Positions 43,491 to 52,924 of a stretch of 64,000 nt of DNA are shown in pieces (positions within the stretch are counted from its first letter, which is position 1; each line of letters starts with the position of its first letter). A model generated the notes under the pieces. That model did not search any database. It was given only the letters and a program-made list of their open reading frames with translations, and was not told the DNA's origin. This DNA comes from JAFGAV01 sp041479055 (GTDB lineage: Bacteria; Acidobacteriota; Aminicenantia; Aminicenantales; JAFGAV01): assembly GCA_963702835.1 (NCBI GenBank), contig OY969762.1:2232001-2296000 (forward strand), read 5' to 3'. Position numbers and translations under genes: made by a program.

Positions 43491-46025
43491 TCAGTAGGAG
43501 TCCGCCAGGGAGTAGATCTTGAGGGCTGGGGCGGGCATGGCCTTAGGCAGGCTACCCCGGAAGGTCACTGTCTTGGTTTCGCCTGGCAGCAGGTCGAAGT
43601 AGTTGTCCGACCAAGTCATGGCCACGCCCGGCACGCTCAGGAAAAGGTCCTTGACCAGCGTGTCGGTCTGGAGCTCCACCCGCCAGCCTTGTCCGTCTTT
43701 GGCCATGTTCGCCCGGATAGCAGGCGTCCCCAATTTCAGGTCCTTGGGAAAGACGAAGTACAGCAGGTTCTCCGCTTTCCGCTCCCCGGCGGCGAGCCGG
43801 ACGCGCAACACAAGCCCCTCCTTGTCCCGCCCTTGGAGCAAGTCGCTCAGGCTGATATCAAAGAGCCGGCTGCTCCGGTTGGGGAGAATCTCCACATCCA
43901 GTGACTTCTCCCAAGCCGGCCGCCCTTGGAAATCCAGCAGCTCAAGCGTTAAGCGGCCCGTCAGAGGATCCCCAAGATCCGAGACCACATAGACACGGGC
44001 CTGGCCATCCTCCACCACCGGCGACACCAGCACCTCGCTATAGGCGCGCCGGGCGCGGTAATGGAGCGCTTTCCAGACGCCGTAGACATCCAGGCTGGAC
44101 CAGGAGGTTACCGGGTAGCAGTCATTGAGCTGCCAGTAAAGGGTCCCCATGCAGAAGGGCATGGCCCGTCGATGGGCTTCCATGGCCAGACCGATTCCGT
44201 AGGCCTGCAGCACCTGGCTGACATAGGAGTATGCCTCAAAATCCCGGGGCCAGCGGAAATACATTTTGATGTACTTGTCGATGACCGGGTACCCGATGCG
44301 GTGTTTCTGATGGGTTTTCATCACTTCGGAGGAGAGGTCCAGGTCTTCGGGCCAAGCGAAGCGCTTGAGCGAGTTCATCTCGGGCATTCCCTGGAAGCCG
44401 TACTCGCTCATGAAGCGGCCGATGTTCTCCGGCTGGAGGAACGCCTCGAACGGCACCTGGCCGTGCCAGACCCCCCAGTAATGCACATCCCCGTCGGTGT
44501 TGACCGGATACCCCCAGCCCTGCTTGGGCGAGGAAGGCCAGAAGAAACGGGCGGGGTCGAGCTCGGCCACCACCTCCGGCAGGATCTGGTCGAACACTTT
44601 CTGGTAGGCCTGCCAAAGTCTATCCCGGTGCTCAATGCCCATCAGCTGAGGCCAATTCCAGTCTTTCCAGCCGATGTAAATCTCGTTGTTCCCGCACCAC
44701 AGGGCCAGGCAGGGATGGTTGCGCAGCCGCGTCACGTTGTCGACGGCCTCCTGGCGGACATTGGCCAGGAAGGCGGGGTCATCCGGGTACATGGAGCAGG
44801 CGAACATGAAATCCTGCCAAACCAGGATGCCGATGCGGTCGCACCAATCGTAGAAGAGGTCATCCTCATAGATCCCGCCGCCCCAAACCCGCAGCATGTT
44901 CATATGGGCGGCCTGGGCTTGGCGGATGATGAACTCGGTGTCCGCGGGGGTCACTTCGCTGGGGAACATGCTCTGGGGAATGGTGTTGGCCCCCTTCATA
45001 AAGACCGGCCGGCCGTTGAGCTCCACATAGAACGAGCTCCCCTTTTCGTCGGGGGTCTGGACGACCTTCAGCGTCCGCAGCCCAAATCGCTGTTCCCTGC
45101 GGTCAGGCAGGCCGCCCGTCACCCTCAGCGCCAGTTCGGCCGTGTACAGGTAGGGTTCGCCCAGCCCGGCGCACCACCAGCGCCGGGGGTTCTTCACTTC
45201 CAAGGGCACCTCCGCCGTCTGGCTGCCCTCGTGTAGGCTCAGCTCGCGGACGGCCTTCACCCCGGCTTCCTTTATCTCCACCTCCATCGTCGCCTTGGCC
45301 AGCAGCGCCGCCTTCACCCGGCACACCAAACGCAGGCGGGCCGACTGGTCGTCCAATCCGTCCGTAACGACTTGAACGCTTTCGATATAGGGTCCATTCC
45401 CCAGCCGCAGGTAGGCCGGCCGCCAGATCCCGGCGGTGAGAAACACGGGGCCCCAATCCCAGCCGTAATGATACGGCGGCTTGCGGATGAAGGCGAAATC
45501 GTTCAGCGGCTTCCAAGGAACCTGCTGTTTCCGCTTTTCAATATAGGGCCGTGTCGCGCGGAAGACGACGCGCAGCTGGTTTTCGCCGGCCTTGACGTAG
45601 GAATGGACGTCCACGACCCATTCGCGGTTGAAGTTGTCCGCCTTCAGCACCAAATAGTTGTTCAAGAATACGTCCGCCAGCGTATCCAGCCCCTGGAAAA
45701 CAAGCTCCAGGCGTTCGCTCTGCAAGTCAACTGCCTGGAGAGCAAAGGCCGTCCGATATTCCCAGTCCACTTCACCGATCCACTGCAGGGCGTTCTCACG
45801 AGACCGCAGGTACGGGTCGCCGACCAGCCCGTTTTTGCGCAGGTCGGTCAGCACACAACCCGGCACCGCGGCCGGGTACCATTCGAAGTTGCCCACCTCG
45901 CGGAATTTCCAGGCCTGCTGGCCTAAGTCGATGACCCGTGTGGCCCCCAGCCCGTTTTCTAGCAGGACCACCAAACAGCTCATCCCCAGCAGAAGACGGC
46001 TCCCTCCAGGACGTCGTGATTTCAT
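43491..46025 (-). CDS. Beta-mannosidase (GH2 family)
   Basis: An 844-residue glycoside hydrolase with an N-terminal hydrophobic signal. The sugar-binding jellyroll covers about residues 30-220, an immunoglobulin-like domain 220-320, and the TIM barrel starts near 335 (NGRPVFMKGANTIP). The acid/base Glu is E448 in WCGNNE and the nucleophile Glu E541 in SEYGFQ; GGGIYEDD and the DCYPVTSWSSLDVYG segment also fit beta-mannosidases. It cuts terminal beta-mannose from oligosaccharides, probably outside the cytoplasm. No clear companion carbohydrate gene is near. Confidence 0.92.
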   Translation of the reverse strand: MKSRRPGGSRLLLGMSCLVVLLENGLGATRVIDLGQQAWKFREVGNFEWYPAAVPGCVLTDLRKNGLVGDPYLRSRENALQWIGEVDWEYRTAFALQAVDLQSERLELVFQGLDTLADVFLNNYLVLKADNFNREWVVDVHSYVKAGENQLRVVFRATRPYIEKRKQQVPWKPLNDFAFIRKPPYHYGWDWGPVFLTAGIWRPAYLRLGNGPYIESVQVVTDGLDDQSARLRLVCRVKAALLAKATMEVEIKEAGVKAVRELSLHEGSQTAEVPLEVKNPRRWWCAGLGEPYLYTAELALRVTGGLPDRREQRFGLRTLKVVQTPDEKGSSFYVELNGRPVFMKGANTIPQSMFPSEVTPADTEFIIRQAQAAHMNMLRVWGGGIYEDDLFYDWCDRIGILVWQDFMFACSMYPDDPAFLANVRQEAVDNVTRLRNHPCLALWCGNNEIYIGWKDWNWPQLMGIEHRDRLWQAYQKVFDQILPEVVAELDPARFFWPSSPKQGWGYPVNTDGDVHYWGVWHGQVPFEAFLQPENIGRFMSEYGFQGMPEMNSLKRFAWPEDLDLSSEVMKTHQKHRIGYPVIDKYIKMYFRWPRDFEAYSYVSQVLQAYGIGLAMEAHRRAMPFCMGTLYWQLNDCYPVTSWSSLDVYGVWKALHYRARRAYSEVLVSPVVEDGQARVYVVSDLGDPLTGRLTLELLDFQGRPAWEKSLDVEILPNRSSRLFDISLSDLLQGRDKEGLVLRVRLAAGERKAENLLYFVFPKDLKLGTPAIRANMAKDGQGWRVELQTDTLVKDLFLSVPGVAMTWSDNYFDLLPGETKTVTFRGSLPKAMPAPALKIYSLADSY

Positions 46026-46111
46026 AAAACCTCCTCAGAGCAACGACGAAGTCACTGTCAAACGATCCATGATGCAAAAAATACTAAATGAGGAGGAGCT
46101 CCGGCCGCGGC

Positions 46112-47524
46112 TCAATCGCAGGGCCGGGCGCCGGAACCTTTGTAGACAAGACCGTCCTTCATGACGAAGGTGACCCGCTCGAGCTCGGTGATGTCTTTGA
46201 GCGGGTCGCCGGCGACCGCCACAAGGTCGGCCAACCGGCCCGGCGCCACCGAGCCGAGATTTTCCTCCTGGCCTAGCAGCTGCGCCGCGACCGAGGTGGC
46301 CGACTTGATCGCCTGCATGGGTGTCATGCCGTAGCGCACCATGTAGGAAAATTCCTTGGCTTGATTCTCAGTCCAGGGGAAGCCGCCGGCGTCGGTGCCG
46401 AAGCAGATCAACATCCCCTTGGCCACCGCCTTGCCGAAGGCGATGCGCTCCAGCTCGACCATCTTCGGCCAGATCCCGCCCCGTGGCCCGGCCACACAGA
46501 CGCCGACGTAAATAGTCGGACACCAGAACACCTTTTGCTTGACGGCGCGGTCGATAAGGTCGTCGGTGAGGCCGTCCCCGTGCTCGATGGTATCCACGCC
46601 CATGCGCAGCGCCGCATCGATGCCGTCCCAGCCGATAGTGTGGGCTGCGACTTTCTTGCCCAGGCGGTGCGTCTCGTCCACCAGCGCCCGCATCTCCTCA
46701 TCGGTGAAGTCCACCCAGGAGCGCAGCCGGCCGTCGGGGCCCAGGTAGTATTTGCGGTCGGCGTAGAACTTGATCCAGTCGGCGCCGTACTTCACCTGCT
46801 CCCGCACCGCCCGGCGGATGTTGTCCGGGCCGTCCACGATCTGCACGCCCTCGGGCACCTTAAGCTCCCAGGAGTAGCCGGAAAGCGGATACATTCCAGT
46901 GGGCGTCATGGCCCGCGTCGAGACAAACAGCCGCGGGCCGGGAATGACCCCTTTGTTGATGGCGGTCTTGACGTCCACGTCGGCGTACATGGCGCCCTCG
47001 GTCTCGACGTCGCGCAGCGTGGTGAAGCCGTTGAGGAGCGAGGTTCGCACGGCCATGGTGGCCCGGATCGTCCGGTAGGGAATGCTCTCCTTGAGGAGCT
47101 GGTCGTCGTAGTCGGCAGCCGTGAGATCGCCCTGCAGCAGGATATGGGTGTGGTTGTCGATCAAACCGGGCAACAATGTGGCCCCGCCCAAGTCGATCAG
47201 GCGGGCGTCCTTCGGCGCTTGGGCTGCGATCTCGGCCGCCGGGCCGACGGCCTTGATTCGCTGGCCCTCGACCAGCACCGCCACTCCCTGCCGCGCCTCA
47301 TACGATGTCCCGTCGATCAGGCGGGCCGCTTTGATCAGTGTGACCTGCGGCTTCTGCGCGCCTGCCGCTTCGCCTGACTGGGCTGTGCCCGATACCAATA
47401 TCGCCAGCGCCGCCCCGATGACGGCCGCAAGCAGGCCGGGCCGCCCGCGCCGCTGTCCTTGAGGCCCGCGCTTCTCAGTCAAACTTTTGCCCCAATTGAA
47501 ACCTTGTCCAAGCAGTGTCTTCAC
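46112..47524 (-). CDS. Amidohydrolase family protein (imidazolonepropionase/dipeptidase-like)
   Basis: About 470 residues with a signal-type hydrophobic segment (LLAAVIGAALAILVSG), then an urease-type TIM barrel. Metal motif DNHTHILLQGD, the later His in HTIGWDGIDAALRMGVDTIEHG and the GTDAGGFPW Asp are all present. Family members hydrolyse cyclic amides or X-Pro peptides with zinc. Start is a GTG at 47524 after TGAGGAGG; the frame is open further upstream but that part is doubtful. It follows the beta-mannosidase in the same direction, 86 bases away. Confidence 0.87.
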   Translation of the reverse strand: MKTLLGQGFNWGKSLTEKRGPQGQRRGRPGLLAAVIGAALAILVSGTAQSGEAAGAQKPQVTLIKAARLIDGTSYEARQGVAVLVEGQRIKAVGPAAEIAAQAPKDARLIDLGGATLLPGLIDNHTHILLQGDLTAADYDDQLLKESIPYRTIRATMAVRTSLLNGFTTLRDVETEGAMYADVDVKTAINKGVIPGPRLFVSTRAMTPTGMYPLSGYSWELKVPEGVQIVDGPDNIRRAVREQVKYGADWIKFYADRKYYLGPDGRLRSWVDFTDEEMRALVDETHRLGKKVAAHTIGWDGIDAALRMGVDTIEHGDGLTDDLIDRAVKQKVFWCPTIYVGVCVAGPRGGIWPKMVELERIAFGKAVAKGMLICFGTDAGGFPWTENQAKEFSYMVRYGMTPMQAIKSATSVAAQLLGQEENLGSVAPGRLADLVAVAGDPLKDITELERVTFVMKDGLVYKGSGARPCD

Positions 47525-47851
47525 AGTCCACCTCCTCAGATATTTTTTTATTAATATTATCAATTCATCCTTCACTTGTCGAAAGGCGGGATGCTCAACA
47601 TCCTCCATTTGTCTAAGGAAGCAATGCTCAGCCAGCAGGAGCACGGCTCTATCCCTACAACCTTCACCCGGCAACCAACGCTCTCTTTCAAATAGTCCAC
47701 CGGGAGAGCGAGCTTTTCCCCTTCTCGCCAAGGAAGGGAGCGCTAAAGGGAAATTGCATCTCTGTTATCAGTTATTGGAGGCCTTGATTCCGTGCCTGAA
47801 AGGAGGGAAGAAGGTTTATTGAAGAAAAAGAAAGTCCTATTCCTATCAGGG
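47525..47851. other. Gap between amidohydrolase and HicB-like gene
   Basis: No gene I can defend. The minus strand has a short open stretch, in frame with the amidohydrolase, encoding a helical peptide (MEDVEHPAFRQVKDELIIL), perhaps a worn remnant. The region is AT-rich near 47540-47570. Confidence 0.3.
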
Positions 47852-48190
47852 TTACGGACTCCAGACATATTTCTCGACCACCCTCTGCACAACTTGGTTC
47901 AACGATATCCCCAGCATCGCGGATTTCCGGGCGGCCTTTTTATGGAGGTCCGCCGTCATTCGCACGTTAAAGCTTCCCTTGTAGGATTTATGAAGGGGCT
48001 TGCCCGCCGACCGGCATAGGTTTATGTAATCTGCGACCGCCTCCCGGAAAGCCTTCTTCAGATCGCCGACATCCCGGCCTTCGAAACTCACGAGGTCCTC
48101 GATGCTTTCAATTCTGCCGATAAAGCACTCGTCCTCGGCGCTAAAATGAACTGAGCCGATAAAATCCTTGTAGTGGAGGACATCCTTCAT
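47852..48190 (-). CDS. HicB-family antitoxin-like protein
   Basis: A 112-residue protein starting MKDVLHYKDFIGSVHFSAED. Its beta-rich N-terminus (FIGRIESIEDLVSFEG) plus a C-terminal ribbon-helix-helix-like part (KSAMLGISLNQVVQRVVEKY) match HicB antitoxins. HicB binds DNA and neutralises HicA, but I find no HicA beside it, so it may be a solitary regulator. Start set at 48190; the frame is open upstream but with no homology. It follows the restriction enzyme gene by 31 bases. Confidence 0.78.
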   Translation of the reverse strand: MKDVLHYKDFIGSVHFSAEDECFIGRIESIEDLVSFEGRDVGDLKKAFREAVADYINLCRSAGKPLHKSYKGSFNVRMTADLHKKAARKSAMLGISLNQVVQRVVEKYVWSP

Positions 48191-48221
48191 TTGAGCGTTC
48201 CCATCGCCCTCAGCTCCTCTT

Positions 48222-48833
48222 CTAAGTTTCAATCCCGACAAGTACGAGTGGAACGGCGGGGACTCCCCGACCTTGCCGAACAATATTATAAAATTCACCC
48301 TCAAAATATGGGACGCCGGAACTCATTTGGCTTTGGAGAGACTTCATCGGTAATATTTCGACTCCCACATCAATTTTATCGCCAATATAAAAGGCGAGGT
48401 GTTTTACAAAAAGATCGTATGCGACAAATGCATATTTGCCGAATTGCACTTCTACAGCGACTCGATCTTTTACAAAATCGGTCTGGTTGTAGCTAAATAT
48501 CGGAATTTCCCCGGATTCTTCAATCTCACGCTTCTGCTCTGAAGTTGATAAAGAAAGCGTCTTTCGAATAAGTTTTTCGCTTCGAGTTACCCAATAATTC
48601 ACTCGACTTTCTTGCCAGTCTCTCTTTCTAAGTAGTCTTTTAAAACTCGCGTTCAATTCGATCGGGCTATAAAGAATCGCCCCTTTCATTGTTTTTTCTT
48701 TCGATATTTTTGTTTTGCACTTTTTGGCATCAACCGTAGAGATAACCAATTGGATCTCTTTCCATAAACCCGGTTTATGAACAAGTAGGAATTCTTTCCC
48801 ATTAAGATGAGAATAGACTTCCGCGATTTTCAT
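48222..48833 (-). CDS. BglII/BstYI-family type II restriction endonuclease
   Basis: A 203-residue protein; BglII is 223. The catalytic stretch TDFVKDRVAVEVQFGKYAF contains the BglII-type E-x-Q pair (E128, Q130) with an upstream Asp (D119) nine residues earlier, instead of the usual E-x-K. GDKIDVGVEILPMKSLQSQM also fits the family. The likely target is AGATCT or RGATCY, but that needs testing. It lies 12 bases downstream of its partner methyltransferase. Start at 48833 has an AAGGTGA site; a GTG at 48842 is possible. Confidence 0.82.
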   Translation of the reverse strand: MKIAEVYSHLNGKEFLLVHKPGLWKEIQLVISTVDAKKCKTKISKEKTMKGAILYSPIELNASFKRLLRKRDWQESRVNYWVTRSEKLIRKTLSLSTSEQKREIEESGEIPIFSYNQTDFVKDRVAVEVQFGKYAFVAYDLFVKHLAFYIGDKIDVGVEILPMKSLQSQMSSGVPYFEGEFYNIVRQGRGVPAVPLVLVGIET

Positions 48834-48845
48834 AAAAATCACCTT

Positions 48846-49874
48846 TTAATCTTTAGCTGGTGTATTCATCAACTCCAATTGTTCGGATGACGATTCCTTA
48901 GACCATGGTGATATCCGCAATTTATTTCCGGCTATATCCGGATCATAAATCGGCTTGTACATAGGCCGCGTTTTCAACGTCCCCTCAATTTCTTGTCTAA
49001 TACGACTACGGGCCAATTCGATATATTTTGGTAAAACTTCGGCGCCCGATCCTCGTCTCCCATGCCGGATGGCAGCAATAACGGTGGTCCCAGTGCCAAG
49101 AAACGGATCGAAAATCCAATCCCCCTCATGAGTCATGGCTAATACCAACCGTTCAATCAATTCAACAGGGAACTGGCATGGATGATCCGTTTTTTCAATA
49201 TGGTTGCTTTTTACGTTCGGTATAATCCATAAATCCCCCGGATTCTTTCCTAGAGGATTGCAGGAGTATTGCCCTGCTTTCGGCCCTTTGAAATGTTTCT
49301 TCCCCGGATATTTCTGCGGAATACGAACAGCATCCAAATTGAAGACATATTGGCCTGATTTTGTAAACCAGACGATCGTTTCATACCGTCCGGAATAACG
49401 GCGGCTACAATGCAGTCCGTGTTCAAAATGCCATATGATACGATTTCGTAGCTTTAATCCTAAATTGGAAAAGATGGGATAAAGAACCGTATCCAGTGGA
49501 ATGATGGACCCATCATGGACATAGTTACCGACTTGCCAACAAATGCTTCCAGAAGGAGCAAGAACGCGGACACATTCACGGATGACTTCAGCTTGCTGTT
49601 TTAAGTAGACATCCAGATCGAGGCGTTTCTCGTACTCTTTGCCAATATTGTAAGGCGGAGAAGTCACGACTAGCTGAATTGTTTCATCAGCAATGTTTCT
49701 CAACATGTCGAGACAATCGCCATGATAGACTACGGCTCGTTCGGATGACTTGAATACATCACAAATACTAATTTTTTGGCCGATCATTGAAGAAAATCTG
49801 GAATTCTTTTTTAAAACAAAGGACAACTTGCTTTGGGGTGTAGTCCCTTTTTTACTTCTATTGGCAAATCCCAC
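48846..49874 (-). CDS. DNA methyltransferase, BglII-type RM partner
   Basis: A 342-residue beta-class methyltransferase: catalytic TSPPYNIGKEYE at 71 comes before the SAM-binding DPFLGTGTT at 256, the order typical of m4C and some m6A enzymes. With the adjacent BglII-like nuclease it makes a type II restriction-modification system, and cytosine-N4 methylation is expected for this group. GTG at 49874 has no clear ribosome site; an ATG at 49787 (MIGQKISICDVF) is an alternative start. AT-rich relative to the flanks, so probably acquired. Confidence 0.9.
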   Translation of the reverse strand: MGFANRSKKGTTPQSKLSFVLKKNSRFSSMIGQKISICDVFKSSERAVVYHGDCLDMLRNIADETIQLVVTSPPYNIGKEYEKRLDLDVYLKQQAEVIRECVRVLAPSGSICWQVGNYVHDGSIIPLDTVLYPIFSNLGLKLRNRIIWHFEHGLHCSRRYSGRYETIVWFTKSGQYVFNLDAVRIPQKYPGKKHFKGPKAGQYSCNPLGKNPGDLWIIPNVKSNHIEKTDHPCQFPVELIERLVLAMTHEGDWIFDPFLGTGTTVIAAIRHGRRGSGAEVLPKYIELARSRIRQEIEGTLKTRPMYKPIYDPDIAGNKLRISPWSKESSSEQLELMNTPAKD

Positions 49875-50339
49875 GTTCTTAATATAATCCTATTTTTACC
49901 CTCTTTCAATCTTAGTCATATGATTTCTGATGAATCAATCCCATCACTGTTTATCATAATATAAGACGATTAATAAACGATTTATTATCACCATGAAAAA
50001 AGAAAAATACGGAAAGGCTTAATACTCCAGGTTTTTTCGATCCGTTCCTGACCGTCCATATAGGGAGGGAGGTTTGGAGAAATGACGACTGTACCGTCTG
50101 CTTGCTGATAAATCTCAAGGATAGCGCTTACAGTCTATCTTACAACGAGTTCCGAACCGTTCATCGTGTGGACGAACACGGGTTTAGCCTTCTGTTCGCG
50201 TCGAAAACGAATATTGGACCACCGAGCTTGGAATTCCAGAGAAGAAGTATAGCTCTATCGCATCCCATTAAAAGGAGTCAAGGTTATCGAGCATATGTTA
50301 TCTTTTTCTTTCTGCTTAGCGAACCGGGCGGCTGTCGGG
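49875..50339. other. Gap between methyltransferase and immunity-like gene
   Basis: No recognised gene. A plus-strand open frame at 50102-50416 (104 residues) has no familiar motif and overlaps the immunity-like gene, so I leave it out. The region is AT-rich and may hold the methyltransferase promoter. Confidence 0.3.
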
Positions 50340-50837
50340 CTATTTCTTTAGCTGGAGCCGGCGGAATAAGAGATCAGTACGCGCCAATTTGTATTGGCCG
50401 CAGAAGATTAATTTGATAATACTGACTTTCTTTCTAGCAATAAGTATATCAATCGGGATATACTCGCGGACGATATCGGCTTGTGCTTTTGATGTAGATG
50501 CCCAAATTGAAGCCCAAACTATCCACATATGCGCCGGTGGCCAAGACTCCCACAGCTCTTCCGTTACCTCATCTAACACTTTCCCTCCAGTCCATCGGTC
50601 TAAAGGACGGCGGTGAGGGTAGCCTTCGTCGTCCCGGGCCAGATACGGAATCCCCTGGATGATTTTCGAAATTGCCGGTACTAGGTGCTTAAGTGGCACA
50701 CCGACTTTATGCGCGAACCACAACATCCAATCCCCGCGTTCGCACTCCGTCCATGCTTGCTCCAAGGTGCGGTCACCGACCCAGCTAATCATTTCTTTAT
50801 AGGCACGAATTTTAATCAACATTCTTTTCAATGTCAT
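50340..50837 (-). CDS. Putative immunity protein-like family
   Basis: A 165-residue protein resembling an uncharacterised putative immunity family: the W-x2-C-x2-GDWMLWFA segment near residue 28 and QADIVREYIP near 125 are its marks. Such proteins are annotated as immunity to polymorphic toxins, but the evidence is thin. No toxin gene is next to it. The C-terminal 35 residues (ARKKVSIIKLIF onwards) do not match the family end, suggesting a frameshift or degraded tail. Confidence 0.6.
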   Translation of the reverse strand: MTLKRMLIKIRAYKEMISWVGDRTLEQAWTECERGDWMLWFAHKVGVPLKHLVPAISKIIQGIPYLARDDEGYPHRRPLDRWTGGKVLDEVTEELWESWPPAHMWIVWASIWASTSKAQADIVREYIPIDILIARKKVSIIKLIFCGQYKLARTDLLFRRLQLKK

Positions 50838-51148
50838 CTAAGCCCGCTTCCTCTCTGGCAATCTTTCTCCTAGCCTTGCCACGGGACGGGCTTTACTGGC
50901 TGGGGGAACCCGGCTATGGCTCATCGAGCATTCAAGCTTCGGATTCAACCTCGTCCCTTTTTATGGATAATAAATTGTCACGAGAGGCAATGTCAACTCG
51001 AGCCGAGCTCAATAACGAGTAGTGCAGCAGGGTGGAGGAGAGGAAGCTCATCGTTCGGAACGGATATTCTCCGCGCCACGGAAAAAGCAATATCTTAACT
51101 CCCAGACCGCCGGGCGCGTCCTTGGTCAAGGCCTATGCCTGCTCTTGA
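50838..51148. other. Gap between immunity-like and AAA genes
   Basis: About 310 bases with no defensible gene. Open frames on both strands are short and carry no motif. Confidence 0.3.
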
Positions 51149-52294
51149 CTAAATGCTCCTCATTTTTTCGACCATGGACGCCGAATGGGCAGCGGGATTG
51201 CATACTATCGCAGCGAGAATATCACGGCTGCTAATATCGCGGTGTTGCTCCAAAGCAAGCCGAGCAGCCTCGTTCACAATCAATTCAATTTCCGCACTTG
51301 TATAATTCTCAATCTTCCGCGCTAAGGTGTGCCAATCAATCGACTCCTGAGGTCTATTGGCCATGTAAATCCGCAGCATTTCGACCCTTGCCTCATAATC
51401 CGGCGGCCCCACAAAAAACTTCTTATCCATCCGGCCGGGCCGCATCACAGCGGGATCGATACGGCTGGGAAGATTCGTCGCGCCGACAACCAGAATTTTG
51501 TTTTTGCCGCACTCATTCAGTCGCACCAGAAATTCGTTCACTTCGCTGGCATAGTGATGCCCAACGGAATTGCCGCCCCGATTCGGCACCATCGCATCCA
51601 ACTCGTCAAAAAAGATTATGCATGGCGCTTCTTTTTTGGCTTTGGCGAACAGATCCGCAATCTTCCCCTGTGTTCCATGTACGAAGATACTCGCCAAATC
51701 TCCCGGAGTCACTTCCATGAATGAGAATCCCACTACTTCGGCCAGTTTTCTAGCAATGAAAGTCTTGCCGCACCCAGGCGGGCCATACAACAGAATCCCA
51801 TTTGGTAGGCTTAAACGATATCTTTCAAATATTTCAGGCTCCGGCAATGGCAGAATAACATCGCGCTCCAGCATAGCTTTAAGATCTCGCATCCCTGCCA
51901 CGCCTCTCCAAACTAACCGCGTCGGCTTAGCATCATCAGAAGGAGCATGTCCTTCCCCGCCATGAGGTCGAAGAAATCCCGCCTCCCTTTTCAGTCGCTC
52001 CTTTAGCGCCACTGCAGCTACGTTGTCAGGATTCATTTCTATTTCCAGACATGCCCATGCCAGAGCCTCTGTACTGCGTCCCCACTCACGCAACAGGTCG
52101 ATCCGGTAGAGCCAGGACAGACGTCTTTCTTCAAGTACCCATTCTTCTCCCCCAAAAAGCGGCACGGAATCCTCAATGACATGGTCCAGGATATCCAGCG
52201 CGCGCCGGTATTTCCCTTGAGAAGCAAAAATGCCGATTCGCTCGTGGATACGACCCTTCAGTTCAGCTTCTTTGTCGTGATTCAATTTCGTCAT
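51149..52294 (-). CDS. AAA+ ATPase (Cdc48/FtsH-like core)
   Basis: A 381-residue protein. The first 110 residues look like a helical, TPR-type domain (KYRRALDILDHVIEDSV, STEALAWACLEIEMNPDNVAA). A single AAA domain follows: Walker A GPPGCGKT (171-178), Walker B IIFFDE (226-231), sensor 1 GATN (271) and RPGRMD arginine-finger region (285). The C-terminal lid has TSAEIELIVNEAARLA. It is a stand-alone remodelling ATPase with no protease domain. Its ATG overlaps the stop of a 54-residue gene (TAATG), suggesting they act together. Confidence 0.88.
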   Translation of the reverse strand: MTKLNHDKEAELKGRIHERIGIFASQGKYRRALDILDHVIEDSVPLFGGEEWVLEERRLSWLYRIDLLREWGRSTEALAWACLEIEMNPDNVAAVALKERLKREAGFLRPHGGEGHAPSDDAKPTRLVWRGVAGMRDLKAMLERDVILPLPEPEIFERYRLSLPNGILLYGPPGCGKTFIARKLAEVVGFSFMEVTPGDLASIFVHGTQGKIADLFAKAKKEAPCIIFFDELDAMVPNRGGNSVGHHYASEVNEFLVRLNECGKNKILVVGATNLPSRIDPAVMRPGRMDKKFFVGPPDYEARVEMLRIYMANRPQESIDWHTLARKIENYTSAEIELIVNEAARLALEQHRDISSRDILAAIVCNPAAHSASMVEKMRSI

Positions 52295-52458
52295 TAGTCA
52301 TCCTCGCCTTCTATTGCACGGTCCATTGCGGCACATAAGCCGGCTCGAAATATGATTTCATATTTGATCATAATAGCCGACTTTCTTCCCGTCAACTCGA
52401 TGTGCTCTGCCAACGCCCCGTCAATCTCAATTTTCATTGGAATCGGCGCATCCAGCAT
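52294..52458 (-). CDS. Small 54-residue protein coupled to the AAA ATPase
   Basis: An open frame of 54 residues that starts ATG at 52458 (MLDAPIPMKIEIDGALAEHI) and ends GEDD with a TAA sharing its last base with the AAA start (TAATG). The product is a short acidic helical protein, with two hydrophobic helices and no known motif. The exact overlap with the ATPase gene is the main argument that it is real. It could be an adaptor for the ATPase. No good ribosome site is visible. Confidence 0.6.
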   Translation of the reverse strand: MLDAPIPMKIEIDGALAEHIELTGRKSAIMIKYEIIFRAGLCAAMDRAIEGEDD

Positions 52459-52924
52459 TTTAACATGTCACCGTGAAACTCACGTCCTCTGGCAGGTGTC
52501 TAGCTCGCGAAACTAATTCCGTGACGGCTTGGAAGAGACGCTAATTCTCATGCGAAAGGGTTGATAGAAGTAATTATGGACTGTACGCCAATGCCCATCG
52601 AAGCAAGGTCAAGCAGGCAAACCATGTTTTTCTGGCCCTCCGGATGGTCGAGGTGGAACTCCCGTATATCCCTTCCAAGGGCTGAACTTCGATGATCCGG
52701 AAGGTCTATGAGGTGAAGATTCATTGCCCGGCGCGGTCATTCACAATGCCGCTTAAAAAAGAATTTCCTCTAGGGCCGGATATCTATTCGTATTCCGCGA
52801 GAGACCGCATATTGGGGTCGTTATAAATGATGATAGTCACTAGTCATTGTCTTCTCAAAAATATCCCATTTATATAATAATATACTTACATTAAAATACT
52901 AAAGAGAACTGGGGAATATTATAA
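52459..52924. other. Gap before AT-rich island, with gene remnants
   Basis: No intact gene. 52715-52776 resembles 56337-56398 (51 of 62 bases), suggesting the two ends of a region between them. Base composition falls sharply at about 52.8 kb. A short AT-rich stretch near 52880-52910 may carry the promoter of the next gene. Confidence 0.4.
52715..52776. repeat. Left copy of a degenerate direct repeat around the Shedu island
   Basis: Matches 56337-56398 in the same orientation at 51 of 62 positions. Read on the minus strand, both copies begin with an A-x-EEI(P/L)F stretch, and the right copy is intact over a longer frame, so they look like remnants of one gene. Confidence 0.6.

Noticed and set aside
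50102..50416. Plus-strand 104-residue frame
   Set aside because: No motif and it overlaps the immunity-like gene, which has better support.
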